Of a stretch of DNA of 64,000 bases, positions 1 through 10,474 are shown piece after piece. Made by a program: the position numbers and the translations under genes. Origin of the DNA: Symsagittifera roscoffensis (taxonomy: Eukaryota; Xenacoelomorpha; Acoela; Convolutidae); assembly GCF_963678635.1 (NCBI RefSeq), contig NC_087066.1, forward strand, positions 35,157,152 through 35,221,151. Direction: 5' to 3'. Within the stretch, counting starts at the first letter, position 1, and every line of letters starts with the position of its first letter. Below the pieces are notes generated by a model that ran no database searches, had not been told where the DNA came from, and saw only the letters and a program-made list of their open reading frames with translations.

Positions 1-198
1 TTACTAACAACATCGGACATGATACACAACATCTTCCCTCACGGCTTTTTCCCAGACGATTAACAGGTAAGTATAATTTAAAAATATTCTTAACTAATAA
101 ATTTAAATTAGTACTAACCATTCTTTATTCATGTTTCTTTTACATTTTTAGTCTTCATACCACGATCATCTGCAAAAAAAAACAGAAAAGAAAAATAA
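1..198 (+). CDS. possible 3' end of a spliced gene (two short exons)
   Basis: A strong donor (CAG/GTAAGTA) at 66/67 and an acceptor (pyrimidine-rich tract, then TTTTTAG) ending at 151 would define an 85 bp intron. Read from base 3, the first exon is open to the donor (phase 1). Joined to the second exon it stays open to a TAA at 196-198, giving a short basic C-terminus ending in Lys/Arg-rich residues. In another frame the first exon has a stop just before the donor, so this could equally be a 3' untranslated exon. I do not recognise the peptide. The body of the gene, if real, lies to the left of the window. Confidence is low because the support is only one good intron signal and 36 codons. 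Confidence 0.2.
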
Positions 199-1740
199 AA
201 AATAAACTTGTTAAAATTCTTCTAAACTTCATTAATATTTTGCACAAGATATTATGATAAAATTCATACCAAATGTAGTAAATTAATTTATAAATTATTT
301 CCCCATAAAGCAGTAAATTTAATTAAGATGAAAATTTATAACTTTAAATTTCCCCCAAAAAACAGTAAATTTGAAATTCTATGTAATAAAATGATAAAAT
401 GAAAATGCAGTACTAACCTTTTGATATTTTCATTCACTCGCACCAGAAATCTATCCAAACTCGCACAGCTCGCCCACGAAGAATTGTTTAAATAATGATT
501 TTAAGTTTCAAGTTTTCACACTCAACAACTCTAACACACGATAACAAGTTTCAAAATTTCCTTTAACCCGGTTGGAAAGGAATTATATACTAAATCAAAC
601 TAACCAACGCAGCTTACTAAAACCACAAATCATAAAATAACAGCATGACTAAGAAAAGAAAACCAACGGTACCCAAACCGGATTAACCCAGTTTAAAACT
701 GGATAATTTATTCTTTTGAAGACTATTATAAAGTCTAAGAAAGAAATAATAAAACACAAAAAAGTCGCAAGACAAACCCATAACAAAAACAACTTGATTT
801 TTAAAAAAAAGGACACAACCAAAGACACATAAGAAAGACCAACCTAAACCCAACATAAAACGTTATCACATAACAGGACCTCACAAAAAAAACCGCACGA
901 AATCATACTCCCACTCCTGGCCTAACCCACCAGAGAGGACGTCCTGAGCATGCTCTATAGCCGGCCTACATCCACGCTTTGTGACCACACTTCTATTTTT
1001 AATAAGAGGTACTCAAGGGTGAGTTACTCTTCAAAAGAACCGAACTAAAACAAAATGCTTTTGTGAAAACAACTAACTAAATTCATGATTAAAAAACCAA
1101 ACTAATAAAATTTTATAAAGTGTAAATTATACCTTGCAGTATATAGATCAACACACAACAACAAAGACGAACATCCAAAGACAAAATGATCCCATCACAC
1201 TCGAATAAGAATGGCTAACCACAACCGATATGCCGTCCACAATCACAACTCAAAGGATTTAGAGTACGACTTGACTTCGCAGAAAAGGACTTCATTGAAC
1301 TAGACCAATGACCACCTCGATGTTCAAGTATACGTACAGATCCGAGTTACGAGGCATCCCTTCCACACACGATCTCCATGCCATTCTCAGACAAGGTTGA
1401 ACACAAAACAAGTTCTCTACATAATACAGAAAAAACCGTCATAGCAAACCATTTTGAAATCATTGGGAAACACAGTCGTTGTCACAAGACGACACAACGA
1501 TTGATGTCCCTAATTCCAGCGTCCTGGAACTTCTTTAACAAAAGAAACTGGACAAGAATATGATGTTCGCCAAATACCAACGTTCATCATCCATCCTTTG
1601 AATTGCAGAAAGATAATTCTAAAAACTCTGTAAAACCCGGGGGGTGGAACCTGATCTAAACTATATTTTATGATTGGATAAATTGGATATTTTACCACTG
1701 TAAAGTACTTAATAATAACCAATCATAATCCATCTAACTA
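199..1740. other. non-coding AT-rich tract
   Basis: No convincing coding region or RNA gene is visible. A 61-codon plus-strand frame (1378-1563) has no recognisable motif and looks like chance. The part next to 1740 may be the rest of a decayed LTR, since the segment to its right matches the LTR-like repeats near 9.4 and 10.5 kb in reverse, but I cannot follow that homology across this tract by eye. Confidence 0.4.
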
Positions 1741-2070
1741 ACAACCCACTTATTTGTAAGTGCTGAAATTACTTGTAATTTCAGCACCAGAGAGATTTGA
1801 AATTAACTTAGAAATTAGTTGTCTCTCCAAGAGAACTTCAGCAGCCGCAACAAACCAGTATACCCTAGATCTATTGAGCCTAGCAGAGACTAGATAAACA
1901 CCCTGAGACTAGAAAGTATAAGAGTAAGATTAGGATCGGTATTAGACTAAGAAGTTGCACGAATCTATCCGGCCGAAAATAAGATAGCGTGACGAGCAGA
2001 CGGTGTACCCTATCCGAAATTACTCTATGAGTTATACCACATCGGTCATAACTCAGAAAGCTCAGTGCTA
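1690..2070 (-). repeat. LTR-like fragment, reverse copy of the 9.4/10.5 kb repeats
   Basis: Read on the minus strand, this segment aligns with the first 300-plus bases of the two LTR-like repeats at 9,365 and 10,475. Shared stretches include CACGCTATCTTATTTTCGGC, CAACTTCTTAGTCTAATA, a GTATACTGG block, a hairpin, then TTACAAAT and TGTTAGTTA. The hairpin at 1760-1787 (GTGCTGAAATTAC and its exact complement) replaces a differently spelled but equally complementary hairpin at 9623-9648. The rest of the 1.07 kb repeat is not recognisable here, so this is a truncated or very old copy. Confidence 0.6.
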
Positions 2071-3880
2071 AAATACTGTATTTATTTATAGGGGTGGATA
2101 TTCTTAAGCAGGTACCAAAGGGGAGGATTTTTAAGTAGATCCTACAATTCTTTTGCAGCTAGAGTCAAAATCTGTGAGTGTGGGTGGGGATTGGTTGTGA
2201 TTTTATTGAACTTTGAAACAACCAAGTTCTCTTTCCATGTGAGGGTTGCTGGATCACTTTGAGCTTTCCTTTCTTGGAACAAATAATCTCGAGGTCTTGG
2301 ACCAAGTGATCAAAAAATGAATCAAACCAGTTTTTTTTAGCTGGAACTGCATTTTCTAGTAAATACATACCGGAGTATAACTGTTGATCGTTACTTAAGC
2401 AAATGGCAACTAACAATTAGTTTTTCAAATCTAATACCCTAAAATAATTGGAAAACGTTTTCTTCAAACTGTTTAGAAAACAAAACAGCTTTTTCTATTC
2501 AACCCAAACAAAAAACTTCTCTGTAGAAAGTTTTCAGCCTGACTGTAAGTATCGATTACTTGTTTTCAATTTAAAATGAAAAACTTACGCGCAATCAATT
2601 TTGCAAAAAAAATTGGTACCAAAATTTTTTTATTCCAATTGTTTGAAATTTTTACTTTTTTTCAAGAAAATATGTCTGATGCTGAGTTCTTCAGAGCGTT
2701 TTTTTTTCCATTTCCAAATGTATTTCAATTTTAAACGAAGCAATTTAATTTGGCTTGTATTTCAACTGCTAGTTTTAGTTAATTTTGTTTATAAGCTTTG
2801 TTAAAGTTATAGCTTTGAATTATTTTTTGAAAAAATTAAAACCTATTTTTTTATTAGAACCTAATCAAAAAACTCAAAAGTAATTAAAATTATAGAAAAT
2901 TCGAATATAATTTAAAACAGACGGATTATGTAGAACTTTACCCCGTTACAAAAAAAAATTTTGCTTTACGGAAATCACACAAGCAAGAAAATAATTTGAA
3001 TATTCTTTACCTTTAAATTTGCGTCTTATGAAGAAGCTATTTTATGGAGTTTTGTTTTAAAAAATGAAGAACTCATGTATTATTACTCAAAAATGTTTGT
3101 CTATAACGAAGCTTGCAATTGGAAATCTTTTCTTTTTGATTTTAATTTTTCAATATATGGGAGTTCTAAAATTTTCATAAATCTCACAATGATTTTTGTT
3201 GCTTTTTATCAATAAGAGCATAACATGCATTTGAAATTTTAAAACTTAATCCAATTGTGCTACTAGAGACTACCTTTCATTCAAACACTACTGGAATGAA
3301 CATAAAAGAAGATTACTGCTTAAATTAGGAACCATTAGGAATCTTTCAGGCACCTTTAATGTTTTTACTGTTTAACAGAAAAGGGTATAGAAATTTTTGC
3401 CATACAGCCGCACTTTTTTCGAGAAAAAAAAATTAGCATGAAAAATCTCTAGGTTCTTTCTCCAGGAAAAATTTAGATTCTTTCTCGGTTGAATCCTTGC
3501 GCGTGCTAATCAGAGTTTGTATGCTTTCTATGCTTGCTCGTACTGAAAAGAAATGAATTGCTATCGTTTTTATACAGATATTGTAGCAGCGACTTCAAAA
3601 AACTGATTTGAATTGATTTGAATCTCAAGTTTGTTGGTGCGGGTGTGACTGCGGTTTTTAAAGCGAAGAGCTAAAATACTCTGACGCAACTGCTGCATCT
3701 GAATAAGCTACTCATGGATCTTGAGGTGAGATGCGCTCCCAACTTGTTAAAAATGAGCGATTTAATAGATGAAAAGTCATGGAGTGAAAAATCAGGAATC
3801 CATTCAGTTTGCGATTTTGAATTATGAAATGGCTTGGGCGGGGAACACGAAACATTATTTCACATTTAATTCTTGGATAA
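2071..3880. other. non-coding AT-rich tract
   Basis: No gene, RNA or clear repeat boundary can be supported. Frames of 67-83 codons at 2165-2416 (minus) and 2601-2804 (plus) are dominated by Phe, Leu, Lys and Asn and start at AT-rich triplets, as expected by chance. Confidence 0.4.
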
Positions 3881-3884
3881 AAAT

Positions 3885-4890
3885 GACACGATATTAATTG
3901 TTGTTCCGACTTTCGTAACGAAATTAACGGAATATTTGTGCTCGGGGTGGTTTTTTTCTTCAGACAAATATCGACTTTTTAACTAGCCATTTTTGACGGA
4001 TTTTTTAAATATCGTTAAAAAGAATGTTGTTGTGAGCTTAAAATACCTAAAGATTTTTCAACTGTTACTACTTTTCATAAAATTGTGGGGGTTTGAAGAT
4101 TGCCATTTGAGCCAATTTGGGAAATTAACGCCGCGATATATTTGGCGCTATTCACGCGTAAGCGGAGATTTAATCAGCTTTAAAAACTGTTCCAAATTGG
4201 TTAATGGTAGCTTTTTTGCCATAACTGATTTGCTACTAGGAGCTAAATCTATCACTAGATTTGTAACTTGTAAGGCCTGTGGAGGATGGTTTTCACAAAA
4301 AAAATCCCAAATAAAAAAATTCGTTACATCGTATTACGTTTTATTATTTCATGTTATTTCTGCGCCACAGACCTTAAAAGGCAGTCGGAACTTTTAGGGT
4401 TTCACCCTGATACGAGCTGTCTTGTTCCAACTTTAGCAACAAAAAAAAAACGGTATACTTGTGGTCGGGTGTAATTTTTTCTTCAGACAATTTTCAACCT
4501 TTTAACGGAATTTCTAAGTATCATTCAAAAGATATTGTTATCTTGAGCTTGAAAAGATATTTCACATGTGATAATTTCGCCTGTGATCTAAAGTTGAAAA
4601 GATATTTTACCTGTGATCACTTTTCGTAAAGTTGTAGAGGTTTGAAGATAGCCATTTTGGTAAATTTGGAACGGTTAACACGCTAAATATTTCGAGCTAT
4701 TAACGCGTAAGCGGAGATTTAAACCGTTAGCTTTTTATAGCGTGTGGAGGATGATTGCACAAAAAATACAAAAAATCTCAATTTTTAATTTTTTTGCTAC
4801 ATTTAAATTTTTCATGCTTTTACTGCTCCATTGAACTTAAAAGGGAGTAAAAAAGTTTAGGGCTTAGCCTGATAGGAACAGGCTTGTGTT
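3885..4890 (-). repeat. R1 dispersed repeat, two head-to-tail copies (reverse orientation)
   Basis: Two consecutive copies (about 3885-4435 and 4436-4890) of the R1 family, reversed relative to the copies at 18.5 and 26.8 kb. On the minus strand a unit begins with ACTGCTCGTATCAGGGC-like sequence containing a small hairpin. It then runs through a Lys-rich-like AT stretch and a GC-rich core around GCTTACGCGT...ATCGCGC, and ends near GTCGGAACAAC, where the next unit starts at once. A 134-codon plus-strand frame over the first copy is incidental, because the same stretch in other copies is not open. Confidence 0.65.
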
Positions 4891-5234
4891 GAAATTAACA
4901 TCGATGCTTTAAAATCAATGATCCTCGATAATAATCTAATGTTATTGAGCTACCAATTTTATCCTTTAAATAATATAAGAAAAAATAATTTTTAACAGTT
5001 TTCGAACAGTTCTAGAGCAGTTTGCATTCTGTTATTTTTTGTTTATTCTTTGAAAACAATTGGGTTGCTGAATTTTCTACCCCATTTTCTGACACCTAAT
5101 ATAATATCATTACATCAATTTAAGTCACTTCTTTTTCGGACCAGGAGCGCTTCCCACGTTTTTTTCAATTTATGTTCTCAATTAGCTGATTTCGAAATCA
5201 TATTGCGGCGACCCAATATCTTTTGTCGCAGTTT

Positions 5235-5515
5235 TCAATGAATATAACAGAATATTTGTCCTAAAGTTGTTTTCTTGTTTCAGACCAGTTTCAGTGACAA
5301 AAGTAATACTTTTTAGAAGACAAATTTGAAGTTTTCCGAAAGTATTCTTTTCGCGGTTGTAAGTAATTTAAGATTTTTTTTAACTGCAACAACTTTGGCC
5401 TATTTCTAGATGTTTGAAAATGCCTACTCCATCAAGTTAATGGAATAGTTAATGCCGTTTTTTGTTATCCATGATGCTCAAATGGTTAGCGGAAATTGTT
5501 CAATTGCGGTGATTT
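5235..5515 (-). repeat. R1 dispersed repeat, partial third copy
   Basis: A diverged piece of the R1 family in the same reverse orientation. It carries the AGAATATTTGTCC, TTCTTGTTTCAGACCA and GGAATAGTTAATGCCG landmarks in the same order as the copies at 3.9 and 4.5 kb. The left and right ends are eroded. Confidence 0.45.
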
Positions 5516-5685
5516 TCAGAGCAGCAAAAGCATTTCAAAATTAACTGAGGTAATCTTATTATTCCATGATTTAATAGAAATTTTCAAATCATAAAAAAAT
5601 TTCATAATAAAATTCATAATGAAATAGTTTTAGTTAATTTTTATGCTTCGAAAAAATTGAGATCCAAAAAACGAACAATAGGAGG

Positions 5686-5939
5686 CAGTAGCGTACCAAG
5701 GGAGTGGGGGGTCAACCGCCTTTTTGCTCAATTCTGGTTGCGAATTTTTTCCAAAGGGTCCCCCATTGATTTAATTTTACGAGATCCTTTTTGACTGGCC
5801 AACGTCAAAATTTTAAAACATTTGCCTGGGTCCTTATAGTAATTTTAGGGAGCTCAGAAAATCAAAATGGTCGACCTAAAAATATATAATTTTTTTAAAA
5901 AAAAACCGCCCCCTAGAAAAATTTCTGCGCACGCCACTG
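5686..5939 (-). mobile_element. hAT-like miniature element, left half of a fold-back
   Basis: The segment is bounded by CAGTAGCGTACCAAGG at the left and by a right end whose complement is CAGTGGCGTGCGCAG, which looks like an imperfect pair of terminal inverted repeats of a non-autonomous hAT-type element. The interior shares phrases with other copies in the window (for example GGGTCCCCCATTGATTT and AAAACCGCCCCCTAGAAA). No 8 bp target duplication is convincing. It is a mirror image of part of the element starting at 6228. Confidence 0.45.
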
Positions 5940-5943
5940 ACGG

Positions 5944-6222
5944 AGGTAGATAGGGCTGTGCAAAGATATAAAAAATTTCTTATACGTTACGCTGAAAATG
6001 TGAGGGCGATATATTTTGACTGAGTTACACTTTTCTAATTTGAAAAAAAAAAGATAGCTGTAGAGACGGATTTTTGAACACCATATCTTTCTGCGAAAGT
6101 CTGTCTCTACAGCTATCTTTTTTTCAAATTAGAAAAGTATATCTCAGTCAAAATGCATGACGCTCACTTATTCAGCGTAAGGTATGAAAAAATATTTATG
6201 TTTTTGCACAACCCTATCTCCT
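5944..6222. repeat. long imperfect hairpin (fold-back)
   Basis: The left arm (5944-6071) and right arm (6103-6222) are inverted copies around a loop of about 30 bases. The inner arms (AAAGATAGCTGTAGAGAC and its complement, with CTAATTTGAAAAAAA outside) match almost perfectly. The outer arms (GATAGGGCTGTGCAAA versus its complement with one change) are weaker. The symmetry continues outward into the two flanking hAT-like ends, so the whole fold-back covers roughly 5,880-6,280. Confidence 0.8.
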
Positions 6223-6227
6223 TCTAT

Positions 6228-6590
6228 CAGTGGCGTGTGCAGAAATTTTTCTAGTGGGCGATTTTAAAAAAAAAATCTTTTTTTTTTTAAATTTTTTATT
6301 CTCAAATTCTTCAGTATTTGGCGCATGCCTTTCACCAGTCGCTAATCAGATTGTTTCGAGGGGTGAGCGCGCGTCAAAAACTTCCAAAGAGTGCCTAAGA
6401 ACGCCTTTTTCGGCATTTTTTCCAAAAATTCGCATGCGGCACAAAAAATTTGGTCAAAATAGGGTCGTTATAGAGATTTGGTAAAGCTCAGAAAATCAAA
6501 TTAGTCAACTTAAAATAAAACCATCATAAGTTTGGAAATTTTATGAAAATTCCCTCTCCTCCTTTTGAGAAAATACTGGATACGCCCCTG
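6228..6590 (+). mobile_element. hAT-like miniature element
   Basis: It starts CAGTGGCGTGTGCAGAAA and ends CTGGATACGCCCCTG, so the ends are complementary over CAG.GGCGT with mismatches. The interior has the family phrases GGCGATTTTAAAAAA and a CAAAAATTCGCATGCGGC block similar to the 19.6, 33.2 and 47.2 kb copies. There is no coding capacity; an 84-codon frame inside is accidental. No target duplication is recognised, so the boundaries are tentative. Confidence 0.45.
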
Positions 6591-6680
6591 CAGTACTTAT
6601 TTCTTTTTAAAACAAAACATTCCATTCGAATGATAAATTTTGTCAAGCGCTTCAGATATCCTTCAAATTTAATTTGAAAT

Positions 6681-7215
6681 AAGACTGCTTGTATCAAGGC
6701 AAACTCCTGAATTTTCCGACCGCTTTTAAAGTTCTATAGAGCAGTTATAACATGAAAAAATTGAATGTAAAAAAATGAATTATTTTTATTTGAGATTTTT
6801 TATTATGAAATTCATCACTCCACACGCCATATAAAGTACGAAGTGACACATTTAGCATCTATTATGGCAAATAAGCTTCCTTTAACCATTTTGGATTGAT
6901 TTCTAAGATGTTTTAAATCTCCGTTTACGATTCACTAGCGCGAAAAATGTCACGAGGTAATTGTCCAAATTAGCCAAAATTGCAATCCTTAAACCGCCGT
7001 AACTTTACCAAAAAAGATAACAGGTGGAATATCTTTTTGAAATTAAGCTCAGGACAGCAATACTTTTTGAATGATTTAAAAAAAAAATCTGTCAAAAATG
7101 GAGAGTTTAAAAGTCGAAATGAAACAACACCAGAGCAAAAAAGAACACCTGAGCACAAATATTCCGTTTTTTTTTCCTTACCAAAGTCGGAACAAAAAAA
7201 GATGATCGACATATA
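6681..7215 (+). repeat. R1 dispersed repeat, full copy
   Basis: The copy starts AAGACTGCTTGTATCAAGGC and passes a GAGCAGTTATAACATGAAAA landmark and a degenerated ACGATTCACTAGCGCGAAAA core. It continues through CCAAAATTGCAATCCTTAAACC and AATATCTTTTTGAAATTAAG, and ends at AAAGTCGGAACAAAAAAAG. Both strands carry frames of about 80 codons here, but neither is preserved in other copies. Confidence 0.6.
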
Positions 7216-9081
7216 CCGTTTTTATTGAAATAGTTTAGAAAATTTGTACATTCATGATTGATATTGCCAGAATGTTCAAAGATGGCAATTTAAAGCAGGG
7301 CAAAACCTTGGAATCAATTTTTTGAAGTCAAATTCTTTTGAGCAAAATTTTTCCTCATAATATCCTACTATTTTCCAATAAAACTTGACGCGAAATATTA
7401 AGAGGCAAAACATTAGGTTGGGTTGGAGTCTATATCTTTCGTCATCCGTTTTGTATACGGAAAATTTCCAATTTGAAGCGCTAAATAACAAAATCTAATA
7501 TTAGCGCCATATTTTTCTTTGACTGATCGAACGCAGCAAAATATTAGTCTTTAAGTTTCCCGAGTTTTTAAAGTACCGACGAACTATGGAATCGAGCGGC
7601 AAAAATTATAAGAAACTTTTAAATAATTTTTTATGTTTTAGTCGGGTTACCTCATTACCTCATTACCTCAAAATAAAGGAGAAAAAAACTGTTTTCGATT
7701 TGAAAAAAAGCGATTATTTGCAGGGGCGAATCTGGAATTTTTTTGACAAAAATATCCAATTTTTGGGAAAAAGTTTTTTGAAATAAACCAATCGAATTTT
7801 CCGAGGTCTGCTAAAACACTAAGAAAGCACCTATTTGTTTTTTTTTAAATTGGCCACAATTCACAGAGTCTTACTGGTTTGCGAATAAAAGAAATTTTTG
7901 TTCTGCGTATACCTTTTATAGATGATGCTGTTGTAGTTTCTGATTCGGAAAATGTTTTTGATCGTTTATTGAATTTTTTTTGTCGATTAAATCTCGAAGA
8001 TTTTGAACTTTTTGTATTGTAGTTGTGTCAGATTCCGAAACTGCGTTTTGTGTTTTGGAAAATATATGTTTAACAATTTAATTTTGTTTTGTGAGTTTTG
8101 CATTCTTTTTTTTTGATCTGATGTATCCTATCTTTTGTTTATGCAATGTAATTACAAGATCGTATCTTTCCTTTTTATTAAGCAATTATGAAGTATTATT
8201 GTTTGTTTGTTTCCTAAACTTTCTCTTGACATAAGTGTTGGAGTGATGGGTGCAAGATCCAATGGTTAATTTTTTAAATTTCCTAACCTATTAACCCTTA
8301 CATTTTTTGTGAGGCTATTCCAACCCTGGTGGATAAATTTTCGTGCATAGACGGGTTGGAGAGAGAGTATGTCGATTCGTTAGAATGATTTTACTCATTC
8401 TCGAGTGGTACCTTTTATAAAAAAAATTAATCTTACTTAGGGTTACGCTTTGTGATCAAGAGCTGGGGAAAGGTAAACCAATCCACCAATTTCAGGGATA
8501 ATCAGAACACAAGTAGATTGTTAGATACTGTTTTGAATAAAACTATTTTTATGATATTTTTTAGCTTAGATCGATTAGGAGGAAGGGCAAAAGAAGGATG
8601 AGAAACCGAAGTTCTTATCTGTTTATCCTAATTGAAAGGTTAGTTAGTTTGAAAAATTTCAATTAGTCCTGGGTCGTTTGTTAGGGTTGTAGTCGACGTT
8701 TGAGGTCGTTAGACACTAGTCTTTAGAATTGAGGGGAACAAAATTGTTCTGATTTATCCAAGGAAAGCTTTGATGATCAAGTGTTTCGAATGATTTCAAA
8801 CTGAGATTAAGTTGAAATTGAAAAGATCCAAGGATAGCCTTGTTGATCTGGTTTAAAGAAATGTTTATGTTTAATTAAAACAGGGATATGCTTTGACAAG
8901 ATTTAATTTAAAATTAAAAGTTTAAGAAAAGATTAGAATTTAAAGTGTAAATGATGATAGTTATTGAGTGATTATGTGCTATGTTTCAGATGAAGAAGAA
9001 ATGAAGCAAGATTAAAAATGACAAAACTACTTGAGAATCCAGGAACTAATTTAAATTAATTTAAAAACTAATTTTTTTTGT
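7216..9081. other. non-coding AT-rich tract
   Basis: No gene, RNA gene or repeat I can delimit. The stretch 8,540-8,960 has several AAGGATAG/GATCAAG/TTGATC phrases repeated loosely every 50-80 bases, too diverged to call an array. Short frames at 7276-7491 (minus) and 7586-7786 (plus) look accidental. Confidence 0.4.
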
Positions 9082-9303
9082 TCAATTAATTTTAATTTTC
9101 AAAGTTTTCAAAGTTACTGCAGATTTCTTAGAATAAACGACTGATCCAAATCGGCTCTGTATTATATCCTTACTACTTATACGTAGAATTTCTGTGACGT
9201 TGTTCGGGTTTTGACCTGGTGTAATCTTGATAACTCCTTTGGATTGATTAGTTTTATTGAGACGTGGAGGTAAGCTCAATAAGTTTTCAAAAGAGTTTAA
9301 CAT
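9082..9303 (-). CDS. short coding-like frame beside an LTR-like repeat, unidentified
   Basis: A 73-codon minus-strand frame whose composition (Thr, Asn, Gln, Pro, Arg spread evenly) is less AT-driven than its neighbours. The frame stays open upstream through an Ile/Thr/Val/Glu stretch back to the edge of the LTR-like repeat that ends, on this strand, at 9,365. It could be a remnant of the internal region of an element whose LTR is at 9,365-10,431, or chance. I recognise no domain. No coding-like continuation is seen below 9,080. Confidence 0.2.
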   Translation of the reverse strand: MLNSFENLLSLPPRLNKTNQSKGVIKITPGQNPNNVTEILRISSKDIIQSRFGSVVYSKKSAVTLKTLKIKIN

Positions 9304-9364
9304 TTTGCTATGTGTTTTTGATCTTATTTCTACTGTAATTGCTATACCTAATTTTGTAGAGGTC

Positions 9365-10431
9365 TGTTTGAAACTCTGAGTTTATCCTCTGTTTGGCTCA
9401 CTCATAGAGTAAATTTAGATAAGGTACACCGTCTGTTCGTCACGCTATCTTATTTTCGGCCGGATAGATTTGTGCAACTTCTTAGTCTAATAGCAACCTT
9501 AACCTTGCTCTTATATCTTCTAGTTTTAATAGATCTAGTGTATACTGGTATTTGCGAGGCTAGATATCATGAACTGTTCTGAGGAAGAGCAACTGCTTGC
9601 TAAATTAGACTTATTCTGTTCTGGCTGAAACTATTTTTAGTTTCAGCCTTACAAATTCTTTGAAGTGTTAGTTATGAATCATGATTGACTATTTCTAAGT
9701 ATCTTACAGAGATATTCATCAGAAATTTATTAGGATAAAATAAATACTTGCTTTGAACAGGTTCACTGGATCAGCCAAAAACGGAGGCATCAACGTAACA
9801 CCAAAGAAAATTCGGGTAGTGAGCGGTTCAAGTACCTGACAAAACGACAAATCACATAAAGATGTACGTTTTGACTTGTACTGGTTCATTGATGAATTCG
9901 AGGCTTTAATTTGGCGAAGCACTAAAAGCTACTAGATTTAATTTTCACATTTTATTTAACTGGCTGACTTGACACGAAGCTATCAAGGTTTTTGATTAAC
10001 CTTTCTCATTGCTTTTTCAAAACCAGCTTAGATAAAACTGCTTTTTAAACACTTCTCAAGGTTATTTTTCCTGTAAAATTTCTGTTAACTGATTTGTTTG
10101 TTCTTAAAAGCATCTCAGGTAATTTAAATAGTTGATAAATGCTATCAACTTTCCGTAGGACCTTTTTATCACAGTGAGCAGATCAGTAAATTGAAAAAAG
10201 AATTCAGTTGTATTTTCAACCATTAATTGAATCCATCTTTGCTGGGGTGGGGTAATACCTTTAATTTGAAAGGATCATGTATAAAAAGCGTAAGGGGTAC
10301 AATTTATTTTACAAATCTGTGGCTTCACTTCTTTTATCACATATTCAAGTTGGTCAAAGTTGTGACGCATAATCTTGAATTGTCCTTAAAATCATTTAGA
10401 AGTCAACTTCATTAATAATCAGTTCGCAACA
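9365..10431 (-). repeat. LTR-like repeat, copy 1 (1067 bp)
   Basis: The copy starts TGTTTGAAACTCTGAG and ends AGTTCGCAACA, so it has the TGTT...AACA ends typical of LTRs. It is nearly the same length as the neighbour at 10,475 and closely similar throughout. Inside is a perfect 10 bp hairpin at 9623-9648 (GGCTGAAACT, six-base loop, complement). On the minus strand a 67-codon frame includes a PPF-Ala-Asp-Pro phrase loosely like retroelement Gag, but the frame is broken in copy 2. Orientation is assigned as minus to agree with the BEL/Pao body to its right. Confidence 0.65.
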
Positions 10432-10474
10432 AGTGCAACAGTTCAAACGAGTTTGCAACAGTTCAAACGAGGTC
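10432..10474. repeat. spacer between the two LTR-like repeats, itself a short duplication
   Basis: This 43 bp spacer contains two copies of GCAACAGTTCAAACGAG in a row. GCAACA is also the last hexamer of each LTR-like repeat, and GAGGTC precedes the TGTT start of both. It looks like slippage or repair scarring at the junction, not an internal region. Confidence 0.6.
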
